From Chloroflexota bacterium (lineage in GTDB: Bacteria; Chloroflexota; Anaerolineae; Promineifilales; Promineifilaceae), in contig JACTMP010000021.1 in the NCBI GenBank assembly GCA_014584575.1, positions 1 to 64,000 on the forward strand: 64,000 nucleotides of DNA, written 5' to 3'. Each line of letters starts with the position of its first letter. Position 1 is the stretch's first letter. A program made the position numbers and the translations under genes. Positions 43,107 through 51,906 of the stretch are shown here, one piece after another. The notes beneath the pieces are model-generated. The model saw only the letters and a list, made by a program, of their open reading frames with translations. It did no database searches and had not been told where the DNA came from.

Positions 43107-44144
43107 ATGTCCCTAAACGACGAAATCCATTCTCAACCTGAGATCTTGAAACTGAGCTATGAAAAAAACCTGGAAACCGTGCGCGCCATTGCTCAGGAAT
43201 TGCGGCAGCGCCAGATTCAGTACGCCTTTATGGCCGCGCGGGGCACATCCGACAATGCTGCCCGTTATGCCAATTATCTGTGGGGGGCGACGAACCATTT
43301 GCCGGTCGCCTTGGCCACGCCGTCCCTGTTCAGCCTGTATGACAGCCCGCCCCGGCTGGATGGGGCGCTGGTCATCGGCGTCTCCCAATCCGGCCAATCA
43401 CCGGACATTGTGAACGTGGTCGCCGAAGGCAAACGGCAGGGCCGCCCCACGCTGGCGATTACCAATGACCCTGATTCGCCGCTGGCGCAGACGGCCGATT
43501 ACGTGATTGATATTCAGGCGGGGCCGGAAAAAGCGGTGGCGGCGACCAAAACGTACACCACGCAACTGCTGGCCATGGCCATGCTCTCGGCGGCGTTAGC
43601 GGAGGATGAGGCCCGGCTGGCGCAGTTGGCGCAACTGCCGGAATGGGTGCGCGATGTGCTGCGCCAGGATGAACACATTGCCCGGTGCGCGCCGCGTTAC
43701 CGCTATATGCAGCAATGTGTGGTCTTGGGGCGGGGCTATAACTATGCCACTGCCTTTGAATGGTCGCTCAAGCTGAAGGAACTGACCTATGTGGTGGCCG
43801 AGCCGTATTCGTCGGCCGATTTCCGGCATGGGCCAATTGCGGTGGTGGCCGATGGTTTCCCGGTGCTGGCGGTGGCTCCTGGTGGCGCGGTGTATGCGGA
43901 TATGCTGGCGCTGCTGCAAAAGTTGGCGCAGGAGCGGCGGGCGGAACTGTTGGTTATCTCTGATCAGCCGGAGGCGCTGGATTTGGCGACCAGCCCCATC
44001 CCTCTGCCCACCGGCGTCCCGGAGTGGCTGACGCCGCTGGTGAGCATTGTGCCGGGGCAGTTGTTTAGCTATTGGCTGACGGCCGTGAAAGGGTACAACA
44101 CGGAAGCGCCGCGGGGGCTGAATAAGGTGACGAAGACGACGTGA
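43107..44144 (+). CDS. SIS-domain sugar-phosphate isomerase, probable glucosamine-6-phosphate deaminase (NagB-II type)
   Basis: The 345-residue product has two SIS domains like the isomerase half of GlmS. Motifs are MAARGTSDNAARYANYL, VIGVSQSGQSPDIV, EKAVAATKTYTTQLLAM, LGRGYNYATAFEWSLKLKE and SSADFRHGPIAVV. Without a glutaminase domain such proteins often deaminate glucosamine-6-phosphate to fructose-6-phosphate. The position after nagA supports this. ATG 43107 was chosen because the upstream frame (from 43059) translates the TGATGCG dyad. GlmS-like alternatives (AgaS, FrlB) cannot be excluded. Confidence 0.85.
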   Translation: MSLNDEIHSQPEILKLSYEKNLETVRAIAQELRQRQIQYAFMAARGTSDNAARYANYLWGATNHLPVALATPSLFSLYDSPPRLDGALVIGVSQSGQSPDIVNVVAEGKRQGRPTLAITNDPDSPLAQTADYVIDIQAGPEKAVAATKTYTTQLLAMAMLSAALAEDEARLAQLAQLPEWVRDVLRQDEHIARCAPRYRYMQQCVVLGRGYNYATAFEWSLKLKELTYVVAEPYSSADFRHGPIAVVADGFPVLAVAPGGAVYADMLALLQKLAQERRAELLVISDQPEALDLATSPIPLPTGVPEWLTPLVSIVPGQLFSYWLTAVKGYNTEAPRGLNKVTKTT

Positions 44145-44145
44145 G

Positions 44146-44185
44146 GGGTGGCAGGTTGCAAGTGGCAGGTGGCTGGTTACCTGTC
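44146..44185. repeat. TGGCAAG-type dyad, copy 3
   Basis: GTGGCAGGTTGCAAGTGGC and mirrored GGTTACCTGTCAC words follow the SIS gene. The dyad is imperfect and shorter than the copies at 17012 and 34230. Confidence 0.5.
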
Positions 44186-44211
44186 ACTTTTCTTGCGATA
44201 ATCCAAAACAA

Positions 44212-44237
44212 AAAGCGGGCTGCAAGCAGCCCGCTTT
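44212..44237. terminator. Bidirectional terminator between the GlcNAc cluster and the ABC operon
   Basis: AAAGCGGGCTG, the loop CAAG and CAGCCCGCTTT form a perfect 11-bp stem between convergent genes. An A-rich run precedes it. Confidence 0.78.
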
Positions 44238-44269
44238 CCACCGTTTACCGATAACTGATTACCGACTCA
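44233..44269 (-). repeat. Stop-phased TAATCGG array at the end of dppC
   Basis: On the minus strand the dppC stop TGA (44269-44267) is followed by TAA 8 bases on. Two 7-bp units (TTATCGG and TAAACGG) come next. The array ends in the terminator stem. Confidence 0.65.
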
Positions 44270-45331
44270 CCCTGCTTTGCCGCGCAGTTTCGGGTCCAAA
44301 ATATCCCGCATGGCGTCACCTAACAAATTCCAGCCCAGCCCATACAGCAGCAGGGCAATGGCCGGGAACACAATCACGTACCAGAAGGTGTCCAGCGACA
44401 CAATATAATTTCGGGCAAAACTCACAATCTGGCCCCAGTCCGCATAACCCGGTTCCACGCCCACGCCCAGAAAACTCAGCGCCGCAAAACTCAGCACAAT
44501 AGACCCCATATCCAGCGACAGGAATACCAGCGTGGGGAAAATAGCATTGGGCAGCACGTGTTTGAGAATAATGTGGGTATCTTTGGCGCCGCTGGCTCTG
44601 GCAGCCATCACGTAATCCCGTTCCTTGTTGGACAAAATGTCGCCGCGTAACAAACGGGCATACCCCATCCAACCGAACACGATCAGGGCGATCATCGCCG
44701 GCCACAAACTGCGGCCAAAGATGGGAACCAGAATAGAGGACAACACCAAAACGGCTACCAGACTGGGAAAGACGACAAAAATTTCCAGGATGCGCATCAG
44801 CACTTCATCTACCACCCCGCCAAAATAACCGGCCACAGAGCCGACTAAAATACCAATAATAGCCGAAGCGGCGACAACGGCCGTGCCCGCCACCAGCGCC
44901 GTCCGTGTCCCCCAGATCAACGCATACCAGATGTCATACTGGCCGCCGGTAGTGCCCAACAAATGCACCCACTCCTCATTGCCGGTCAATTGATACCAGG
45001 CCGGTACATAATATGGTGCGTTTTTGTTCCAGGGAGTGCCCGGCGGTTTCGGTTCTGGCAAAAAGCCATCACGCGGAATCTGATACGGGTTAGCGCCCGG
45101 TCTGGGCGGCGGCGCTAACGTGGGCGCCAGGAGCGCCACCAGGATAAACCCGGTCACAATAACCAGCCCCAATACCGAAAGCGGGTTGGTAAATATGCCC
45201 TTGATCAGGCGCGCCCATTCGGGGCCAACCACTTTCTCCAGCCGGCTTGGCGGCCGTAAAAACCCCTCATCCAGAGGAATACCGGCGGGCCTGCCCGCTG
45301 GCGTTAATGCCTCATTGGTATTGATTGTCAT
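44267..45331 (-). CDS. dppC: Peptide ABC transporter permease (DppC type)
   Basis: The 354-residue membrane permease belongs to the dipeptide/oligopeptide importer family. An N-terminal OppC_N-like helix is followed by an extended periplasmic insert (PPRPGANPYQIP, then NEEWVHLLGTT). The BPD_transp domain follows, with the EAA-like loop YVMAARASGAKDTHIILKHVLPNA. It ends in NLLGDAMRDILDPKLRG, the usual DppC tail. It is the last gene of the five-gene importer operon. No ACGGCCGT copies lie beyond 44884 in this operon until 49336. Confidence 0.92.
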   Translation of the reverse strand: MTINTNEALTPAGRPAGIPLDEGFLRPPSRLEKVVGPEWARLIKGIFTNPLSVLGLVIVTGFILVALLAPTLAPPPRPGANPYQIPRDGFLPEPKPPGTPWNKNAPYYVPAWYQLTGNEEWVHLLGTTGGQYDIWYALIWGTRTALVAGTAVVAASAIIGILVGSVAGYFGGVVDEVLMRILEIFVVFPSLVAVLVLSSILVPIFGRSLWPAMIALIVFGWMGYARLLRGDILSNKERDYVMAARASGAKDTHIILKHVLPNAIFPTLVFLSLDMGSIVLSFAALSFLGVGVEPGYADWGQIVSFARNYIVSLDTFWYVIVFPAIALLLYGLGWNLLGDAMRDILDPKLRGKAG

Positions 45332-45340
45332 TTCATCACC

Positions 45341-45402
45341 ATTGTGTAATTGTGTGATTGGGAAACTGGGTAATTACTCAATTCCCCAATTACACAATTA
45401 TT
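45341..45402. repeat. TAATTGGG-type dyad between dppB and dppC
   Basis: Units of 8 bp (TGTAATTG, TGTGATTG, GGAAACTG, GGTAATTA) followed by the mirrored arm (CAATTCCCCAATTACACAATT) fill most of the gap between two permease genes of one operon. The related copy is at 21174-21229. Confidence 0.8.
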
Positions 45403-45440
45403 TCCTCAAAGTTCACAAGTAGTTGCTTCGATCCAGGCTA

Positions 45441-46505
45441 TTACGACAGGCGTATGCGTGGGTCAATAACCACGTATAGAATGTCTACTATCAGATAAGC
45501 CCCAATGAATAAGATGCCATTAAACAAGGCAAAACCCAGCATCGTAATGACATCCAGCGTCACCGCGGCCTCGGCTGCCATTTGCCCCAGGCCGGGGTAA
45601 TTAAAGATCGTTTCGGTAACAACCACGCCGTTCATCAAACCGGCCAACGTGGCCCCGGCAATCGTCACCACCGGAATAAGCGCATTACGGCGAATGTGGC
45701 GGTTCACTACCGTCCGTTCCTTCAGCCCTTTTGACCGGGCAGTGCGCACATAATCCTGCCGCATCTCCTCCAGCATGGAAGAGCGCGTAACCCGCAGCAA
45801 AAGCGCCCATTGAATCACAGCCAGGGTAATGATGGGCATCACCATGTGATTCAACGCATCCATAAAAATGTCAAAGCGTAGATTCAACAACGCATCCACC
45901 GTCATCATCTTTGTATATTGTGTAAAACCGGGGCGCGTCACTTCCAGCGCAAACTGGGTAGATAGCCGCCCCGGCGCAAACCAGCCTAACCGGGCGTAAA
46001 ACACCAGGAGCAAAAGCAGCCCCAAGACAAACGTAGGAATGGACCAACCTAAGGTAGCAAAGATACGCGAGATTTGATCTATCGGTTTATTGTGGTTCAT
46101 GGCAGCTTTCATGCCCATCCAGATGCCGCCGGCAATAATGGGTATCATGGACCACAAGGCCAGTTCCAGCGTAGCGGGGAAGCGGCGCTGCAACATATCA
46201 ATGACCGGTTCCCGTCCGGTGCGGGAAAAGCCCAGGTCGCCGCGCAAGATACCGCCGATAGTTTCGCCCGTTTGTGGGTCGCGGCGGCCCACCAACCAAT
46301 ACCAGTATTGCAGATGAATCGGGTCGGCCAGCCCGTACCGCTCAATGATAGCGTTGATTTGATTTTCCGTTTTAGGTACATCACGGACATATAAGGCCGA
46401 ACGCTCCACCGGCCCCAAAATTTGCATCATGGCAAAAATGAGAAACGTTACCCCGGCCAGGGTAATGGGCATAATTAACAAACGGCGAATGATATAAGTG
46501 GTCAT
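45441..46505 (-). CDS. dppB: Peptide ABC transporter permease (DppB type)
   Basis: The 354-residue permease starts TTYIIRRLLIMPITLAGVTFL, the standard DppB first helix. It carries ERYGLADPIHLQYWYWL, GDLGFSRTGREPV, the EAA loop DYVRTARSKGLKERTVVNRHIRRNAL, and ends VDILYVVIDPRIRLS. It forms the channel with DppC. GAGGTA precedes the ATG. An inserted stretch of about 40 residues (NHNKPIDQISRIFAT, then STQFALEVTRPGFTQYTKM) is longer than in the E. coli protein. Confidence 0.93.
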   Translation of the reverse strand: MTTYIIRRLLIMPITLAGVTFLIFAMMQILGPVERSALYVRDVPKTENQINAIIERYGLADPIHLQYWYWLVGRRDPQTGETIGGILRGDLGFSRTGREPVIDMLQRRFPATLELALWSMIPIIAGGIWMGMKAAMNHNKPIDQISRIFATLGWSIPTFVLGLLLLLVFYARLGWFAPGRLSTQFALEVTRPGFTQYTKMMTVDALLNLRFDIFMDALNHMVMPIITLAVIQWALLLRVTRSSMLEEMRQDYVRTARSKGLKERTVVNRHIRRNALIPVVTIAGATLAGLMNGVVVTETIFNYPGLGQMAAEAAVTLDVITMLGFALFNGILFIGAYLIVDILYVVIDPRIRLS

Positions 46506-46550
46506 AGGTACCTCGATACAGCGTTAACGAAATAATCCGAACTTTCTCGT

Positions 46551-46637
46551 GTCATTCCGAGGAGTCTTCGACGAGGAATCCCTGCTACTTGTTGAGGAGA
46601 GGGATTCCTCGTTCCGAAGACTACGCTCGGAATGACA
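46551..46637. repeat. Intergenic inverted repeat, GGAATGACA family, copy 3
   Basis: It begins GTCATTCCGAGGAGTCTTCG and ends TACGCTCGGAATGACA, the same termini as 7717-7807. The middle (about 46583-46600) differs between copies. Confidence 0.78.
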
Positions 46638-46771
46638 GGTGAAGTGTTAAAGTTGAGAAGAGTTATTTAACGGTGTACTCATTCTCTTCCAAATAATGGG
46701 TGAGATGTTTCCATACAGTCGTTATACGTTGTTAATATCTTAGCTTTATGGTTACCTGATTGTAACCGTTC

Positions 46772-46833
46772 AGACCTGACAGGTTTTTACCAGTTCAAAT
46801 CAAGGCTTTTCAGGTCAAAAACCTGTCAGGTCT
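46772..46833. repeat. GACCTGACAGG dyad, long-loop copy
   Basis: AGACCTGACAGGTTTTT and mirrored AAAAACCTGTCAGGTCT enclose about 28 bases. The same arms form the tight palindrome at 61285-61317. Confidence 0.8.
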
Positions 46834-46933
46834 CTTGAGGGACTGAACGCTCACACCTGATTTCAAAAAAATCCACTACAGACTTTGTGCCAAACGTACA
46901 CAATCTACACTGGATTTGCTTGAAATGAAGAAA

Positions 46934-47013
46934 CAAGAAGGCGGTACTCTTTTGGAGAATACCGACCTTCTTGTGGATAGAGCTGGTGGCGGCCATTATC
47001 TGGCCGCCGCCAG
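46934..47013 (-). terminator. Two hairpins after the peptide-binding protein gene
   Basis: Reading the minus strand from the stop: CTGGCGGCGGCCA with TGGCCGCCACCAG (47013-46983, one wobble), then CAAGAAGGTCGGTATTCTC with GAGTACCGCCTTCTTG (46973-46934). They could attenuate transcription into the permease genes or protect the upstream mRNA. Confidence 0.5.
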
Positions 47014-47028
47014 TTTCAGAATCGGAGT

Positions 47029-49122
47029 TTACTTCAGGGACAACGGGTAGTAGTAGGTGTCGAAGTAGATGGGGTTGAAGTACCAACCTTGTACCCACCG
47101 CTGTTCATAGCGGGCGCCCAAAGCCTGGGCCAGCGTCACCTGAATGGCCAGATCGTGATGCAGTTGCTGCAAATCAAAGTAGATTTGTTCACGTTCGGCC
47201 GGGTCGGCAGTAGCCACACCGGCATCTACCAATGCTTTGAATTGGTCAATGACATCCTGCGGCAGCGCCTGACGACCGGCATACGTGCCAATGGTGAAGG
47301 GTTGCACCCAGTTGTGCGGGTCGTGGATGTCCTCAATCCAACCGCTGGCGATGACCGGAATCTGGGAGGCGCGGAAGGTGCGCAGGAAGGTGGGCCAGGG
47401 CAGGCCAATGCACTCTACCTGGTACAACTCATTGATTGCGCCCAGTTCAGCCTGCAAAATTTCGCAGACGGTCTGGCGGGTGGTGTTGCCAGTGTTGTAA
47501 CCTACCTGGAAGCGGAAGCCGATTTCGGGTAATTGACCGTCCCATGCCTGGGCCAGCTCGGCAGCGCATTGTTCGGGATCATAGGGATAGTAGGGGCCAT
47601 CTTCGTTGTAGCCTAACATACCCAGGATGATCGGGCCGTTATTGCGCACGCCTTCGCCGTTGAGCGCTTCGGCGATGTAGGTGTCATAGTCGAAGCAATA
47701 GTTCATGGCCTTGCGCACGTGGATGTCCGAGAAGAAGTTCGGCGGAATACCGTTGCCATCAAGCTGGCCGCTGCCAATGTACGGTGATTCTGCGCCAACA
47801 TCAAAGGTCATGAACATGTCGGTGCGGGAGGCGTTGGGCAGACCGCCCCATTTGCGCAGGGTGCCATTGGGGTTATCCGCGTTGGGTGTACATTCGCCGG
47901 TGGCGTAGTCGCAGAATTCACCCACATAGGCATCTACTTCGGGCCGGTTAGCCACAGGAATGGCCACAGATTCAGCATCGCCCACTTGCAGGGAGGTGAA
48001 ACGGGTGCCCCACTCGTTTACCAGGGAGACGACGATGGTCTTGATGGCGGCGGGGCCGGCCGGGCCACCTTCCCACATGGGGTCATCGGCGGCGCGCCAG
48101 TAGTTCTCATTGGCTACAAAGACCCAACCCTGGCCGGGCGTCCAGCTTTCCAACATGTACGGGCCGGTGCCGTTGATCACGGCAGACAGTTCGTCGTTCT
48201 CGGAACCGGGAGCGTAGTAGTTTTGCCAGGTGTCGCAACTGCCGTCCCAGGCGCCTTGCTCCATAGCCCATTCCATGTCAATGATGGCGCCCCATGTCTG
48301 GGCGATGGTGGCCAGGAATGGTCCCCAGGGCACGGCCAGATTGAAGGTGACGGTGCCGGCGTCATCATCGGCGACAACAGCAGCTTTTACCTGTTCGCAA
48401 GCCGCAACCAAAGCGGCAGGATCGGCTGCCTTCAGCGCGTCGGGATCGCCTTCATAGGTTCCTTCCGCATCAACCAGGTAGGTGATGTCGTGGTATCCAC
48501 CACCCATCAGTGGCTCAATCAGCAGCCATTGCGGGCCGTTGGGGTCTGATTGCAGAAGACCGCGCTGGAAGGTGTAGGCCACATCGTGCGGTTCCAGCGT
48601 ACCACCTTCATGGTAGGTGACGCCTTCGCGGATGTTGAAGGTGTAGGTGAGGCCATCTTCGGAGATGAGGCCATTTTCCAGGCTGGGCACTTCTTTGGCC
48701 AGGACGGGCACAAAGCTGTTGGCATCTGCGTGGTTGAAGAAGATGAGCGGTTCCATGACGTTCATGATGACGCCGCCGCTGGCGGTGTCATAGGCCAGGT
48801 TGGGGTCCATGGTGTCAAGGTCGCCAAAGGTCTGGACGCGGTAGGTGGTGTTGTCCGGGGCCATGATTTCAACGGGGGCCGTTTCTTCACCTGGGGCCGG
48901 CACTTCGACGGTGACGGTCTCGACAACAGTTTCGACGATGGTCTCGGTGACGACGCGGGTGACTTCGACTTCCTGGCCTTCCACCGTCACGGTTTCGACG
49001 ACGGTAGTTTCCACGACGCGCGTGACTTCAACGGTCTGTACTTGCGGCTGGCAGGCGGCAATAACCAGGCCAACGATGGCCAGGGCCGCTAACCAAAAGA
49101 GTGATTTTTTTTGCGTAAACAT
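47029..49122 (-). CDS. dppA: Peptide ABC transporter substrate-binding lipoprotein (SBP family 5)
   Basis: This 697-residue protein has a lipoprotein signal (IVGLVIAAC, lipid-attached Cys about residue 24). A repetitive Val/Glu/Thr spacer follows (VEVTRVVETTVVETVTVEG and similar), then the family 5 binding fold. Features include FGDLDTMDPNLAYDTA, GLISEDGLTYTFNIREGVTYH, and a C-terminal VQGWYFNP. It is longer than E. coli DppA (about 535), mainly through insertions. ATG 49122 was chosen because GGAGGAG precedes it; an upstream frame to 49311 translates leader sequence. Ligand is a peptide by family; muropeptides are a possibility given the NagZ cluster nearby. Confidence 0.92.
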   Translation of the reverse strand: MFTQKKSLFWLAALAIVGLVIAACQPQVQTVEVTRVVETTVVETVTVEGQEVEVTRVVTETIVETVVETVTVEVPAPGEETAPVEIMAPDNTTYRVQTFGDLDTMDPNLAYDTASGGVIMNVMEPLIFFNHADANSFVPVLAKEVPSLENGLISEDGLTYTFNIREGVTYHEGGTLEPHDVAYTFQRGLLQSDPNGPQWLLIEPLMGGGYHDITYLVDAEGTYEGDPDALKAADPAALVAACEQVKAAVVADDDAGTVTFNLAVPWGPFLATIAQTWGAIIDMEWAMEQGAWDGSCDTWQNYYAPGSENDELSAVINGTGPYMLESWTPGQGWVFVANENYWRAADDPMWEGGPAGPAAIKTIVVSLVNEWGTRFTSLQVGDAESVAIPVANRPEVDAYVGEFCDYATGECTPNADNPNGTLRKWGGLPNASRTDMFMTFDVGAESPYIGSGQLDGNGIPPNFFSDIHVRKAMNYCFDYDTYIAEALNGEGVRNNGPIILGMLGYNEDGPYYPYDPEQCAAELAQAWDGQLPEIGFRFQVGYNTGNTTRQTVCEILQAELGAINELYQVECIGLPWPTFLRTFRASQIPVIASGWIEDIHDPHNWVQPFTIGTYAGRQALPQDVIDQFKALVDAGVATADPAEREQIYFDLQQLHHDLAIQVTLAQALGARYEQRWVQGWYFNPIYFDTYYYPLSLK

Positions 49123-49291
49123 TGAATCTCCTCCACATTTGAGATTATCGGGGTTTGAATAAGGTGTACTCCTCTCTCTGGATAAAAACCTTCTTGTATT
49201 TGCTACAGACATCACCTCCTCGGAGTACGGGCGAGGCAGTTGGGTATGATGTTGGTTTGCCACTTGATTATGTATCCCAACTGCCTCGCCC

Positions 49292-50299
49292 CTACAGAAA
49301 TTTTTCAGCATGATGGCAGGCGACCATGTGAGATTGCACGGCCGTGCCCAGATTGCGAAACTCAGGGTCTTGCTGGCTGCAAATTTCCGTGGCGTATTGG
49401 CAACGGGTATGGAAACGGCAGCCGGTGGGTGGATTCGACGGGCTGGGGACTTCCCCTTTCAAAATGATGCGTTCCCGTTTGGCCTCTTTTTCCGGGTCGG
49501 GAATCGGGATAGCTGACAGCAAAGCCTGTGTGTAAGGATGCAGCGGCTGGTCATACACGTCGTCCCGGCTACCTAATTCCACGATCTTGCCCAGGTACAT
49601 CACCGCCACCCGGTCGCTGATATACCGCACCATGGAAAGATCATGGGCAATGAACAAATACGTCAGTCCTAATTCGGCCTTCAGGTCATCCAGCAGGTTT
49701 ACCACCTGCGCCTGAATGGAAACATCCAGCGCTGAAATAGGTTCATCGGCCACAATAAAGCTGGGATTTGTGGCCAGGGCGCGGGCAATACCAATGCGTT
49801 GCCGCTGCCCACCGGAGAATTCGTGCGGATAGCGGCTGATAAAATACGGGTTCAGGCCAACGACGCGCAGCAACTCCTGCACGCGCTCCTTGCGGCTTTG
49901 TTTGTCGCCAACATTATGAATTTCCAGGGGTTCGCTGATGATGCTGCCAACGGTGAGGCGCGGGTTCAACGACGCCTGTGGGTCCTGGAAGATCATTTGC
50001 ATGTGACGGCGGGCGCGGCGCAAGTCCCCTTTGCCCAGCTTTGTCAGGTCTCGATCTTCAAAAAAGACTTCGCCAGCCGTTGGTTTGAGCAGTTGCAGGA
50101 TCGCCCGCCCGGCCGTAGATTTGCCACAGCCGCTTTCGCCTACCAGCCCCAACGTCTCCCCTTTGTAGATGTCAAAAGTAACTCCATCTACTGCTTTGAC
50201 GGCGCCTACTTGCCGCCGGATAACTCCACGCATGATGGGGAAGTGCAATTTCAGGTCATTTACGCTGACCAGGACTTCTTTTCCATTTTCTTGACTCAT
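49292..50299 (-). CDS. dppF: Peptide ABC transporter ATP-binding protein (OppF/DppF type)
   Basis: The 335-residue ATPase has Walker [10 protein letters not shown], signature [15 protein letters not shown], Walker [15 protein letters not shown], and the switch [12 protein letters not shown]. The C-terminal oligopeptide extension [17 protein letters not shown] holds the cysteines that bind an iron-sulfur cluster in relatives. The partner ATPase overlaps it by 4 bp (ATGA). An imperfect inverted AAATTG word lies downstream before the binding-protein gene. Confidence 0.95.
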   Translation of the reverse strand: MSQENGKEVLVSVNDLKLHFPIMRGVIRRQVGAVKAVDGVTFDIYKGETLGLVGESGCGKSTAGRAILQLLKPTAGEVFFEDRDLTKLGKGDLRRARRHMQMIFQDPQASLNPRLTVGSIISEPLEIHNVGDKQSRKERVQELLRVVGLNPYFISRYPHEFSGGQRQRIGIARALATNPSFIVADEPISALDVSIQAQVVNLLDDLKAELGLTYLFIAHDLSMVRYISDRVAVMYLGKIVELGSRDDVYDQPLHPYTQALLSAIPIPDPEKEAKRERIILKGEVPSPSNPPTGCRFHTRCQYATEICSQQDPEFRNLGTAVQSHMVACHHAEKFL

Positions 50300-51306
50300 G
50301 CAGCGACTCCAACTCCAATTTCAGATCGTGAACGGACCTGTTCCCATTGCCAGCAGGCGGCTGAGTGAGCGGGCGCCACGTCTATCAATGGCGGGTTTTC
50401 TGCCCAGCATCGCTCTACGGCGAAACTACAGCGAGGGGCAAATGGACAACGTGTTGGCTCATTGAGTAAATCAGGAGGCAAACCTTCAATGGAGACCAGC
50501 CGGGTACGCTCTTTGGCATCTACTTTGGGGATTGAATTGAGTAATCCCAGGGTATAGGGATGGCTGGTATGGTTATATAGATTGTAGACAGAGCCATACT
50601 CGACAATAAAACCGGCATACATGACGGCCAGTTTTTGCACCATGCCGGCGACCACGCCCAGGTCATGGGTGATCCAGATAATGGCCATGCCTAATTCTTG
50701 CTGTAACTTTTGCACCAATTCGATGATTTGGGCCTGGATGGTGACATCCAGGGCGGTGGTGGGTTCGTCTGCAATGAGGATGGAGGGGTTACAACTGAGG
50801 GACATAGCGATCATCAATCGCTGGCGCTGGCCGCCGGAAAACTGATGGGGGTAATCATTGAGCCGGTCTTCAGCATTGGGGATGCCGACCAACTTGAGCA
50901 TTTCCACCGCCCGTTCTTTAGCCTGGGCATTACTCATATCCAGATGTAGTTCCAGGGATTCAGTCATTTGTAGACCGACGGTGAGGACGGGGTTGAGGGA
51001 GGTCATGGGGTCCTGGAAGATCATGGCAATTTCGCTGCCACGTAGCTGGCGTAATTCTTCGGGGGTGAGCTTGAGGAGGTCACGGCCGTTGTACAGGACT
51101 TCTCCACCTTCTACTTTGCCGGGCGGCGAGGGGATCAGCCCCATGATAGACATGACGCCAACCGATTTGCCAGAGCCGCTTTCGCCGACTATGGCCATAG
51201 ATTCGCCCTCATCCAGGGTGTAGCTGATACCGTTGACGGCGTGAACCACGCCGTCCTCTGTGTAAAATCGTGTTACCAGATTGCGTACATCTAAAATGGT
51301 GGCCAT
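50296..51306 (-). CDS. dppD: Peptide ABC transporter ATP-binding protein (OppD/DppD type)
   Basis: This 336-residue ATPase is the first gene of the importer operon. Walker A is [10 protein letters not shown], signature [15 protein letters not shown], Walker [15 protein letters not shown], and switch [13 protein letters not shown]. The C-terminal cysteine region is [17 protein letters not shown]. Typical order D-F-A-B-C follows. The leader (51307-51514) shows no strong Shine-Dalgarno motif and no clear promoter. Confidence 0.95.
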   Translation of the reverse strand: MATILDVRNLVTRFYTEDGVVHAVNGISYTLDEGESMAIVGESGSGKSVGVMSIMGLIPSPPGKVEGGEVLYNGRDLLKLTPEELRQLRGSEIAMIFQDPMTSLNPVLTVGLQMTESLELHLDMSNAQAKERAVEMLKLVGIPNAEDRLNDYPHQFSGGQRQRLMIAMSLSCNPSILIADEPTTALDVTIQAQIIELVQKLQQELGMAIIWITHDLGVVAGMVQKLAVMYAGFIVEYGSVYNLYNHTSHPYTLGLLNSIPKVDAKERTRLVSIEGLPPDLLNEPTRCPFAPRCSFAVERCWAENPPLIDVAPAHSAACWQWEQVRSRSEIGVGVAA

Positions 51307-51514
51307 AGTCTTTTGTTAAGTCACGAAGAGTTTGATTCAATAATAGGTTAGTTGGAGCCAGTTCACCAGGATGTCCCGTAAACGTCCCTATTTTTACTCT
51401 AATTTTTCCCTAATGACAACAGTTTACAGATGTTGTTTTTTTTGGCAAGAGGTTGACGGGTATGGCCGTTCGTATCAAAATGAAGGCTAAATACTTGGAG
51501 CGGACGCGCAAAAA

Positions 51515-51850
51515 ATGAACCCACAAATTGTATCCCCTTTGCTGATCGGTATCGCGCCGGATGTGCAGGAAGCGCCGGTGGTGGAAGACACGGCCGTAGA
51601 CGACCGCTGGAAAGTGATTGCCCATGATGATCCGGTGACGACGATGGATTTTGTGGTCTGGGCGCTGGTGCAATTTTTCTTCAAGCCGCTGATTTTCGCC
51701 GAGGCCATTATGTGGCAGGTGCATACGGAGGGGCAGTCGGTGGTAGACGTGCTGCCCAAAGCGGAAGCAGAACGGCGCGTGGCCCAGGCCACCGCTGCTG
51801 CCCGGCTGCAAGGATTCCCCTTTCGGTTTACAATTGAACCGGATAACTGA
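51515..51850 (+). CDS. clpS: ATP-dependent Clp protease adaptor ClpS
   Basis: The 111-residue product matches ClpS, which binds N-degron peptides and delivers them to the ClpA/ClpC unfoldase. Family phrases are WKVIAHDDPVTTMDFVVWAL (usual form NDD), IMWQVHTEGQSVV and AERRVAQATAAARLQGFPF. HDD replaces NDD in the peptide-binding loop, a modest change. The N-terminal extension of about 30 residues is normal. No Shine-Dalgarno motif is evident; TTGACG near 51463 may be a weak -35. Confidence 0.88.
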   Translation: MNPQIVSPLLIGIAPDVQEAPVVEDTAVDDRWKVIAHDDPVTTMDFVVWALVQFFFKPLIFAEAIMWQVHTEGQSVVDVLPKAEAERRVAQATAAARLQGFPFRFTIEPDN

Positions 51851-51893
51851 GCCAAAGCCGGAAAGCCGATTACCGATTACCACCCAGCCCCGC

Positions 51894-51899
51894 TACAAT
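51894..51899 (+). promoter_or_regulatory. -10 box giving a leaderless transcript
   Basis: TACAAT lies 7 bp before ATG 51907, so transcription should begin at or next to the start codon. The flanks (CCGCTACAATTG) are nearly identical to those at 53248. Confidence 0.5.
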
Positions 51900-51906
51900 T
51901 GATGAT

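Larger units (their letters stand above)
46506..47028. other. Repeat-rich gap inside the ABC operon
   Basis: These 523 bases between the binding-protein and dppB genes hold two hairpins downstream of the binding-protein stop (46934-47013), a GACCTGACAGG dyad (46772-46833) and a GGAATGACA-family element (46551-46637). Such a gap probably lets the binding protein be expressed above the permeases. No gene was seen. Confidence 0.65.
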
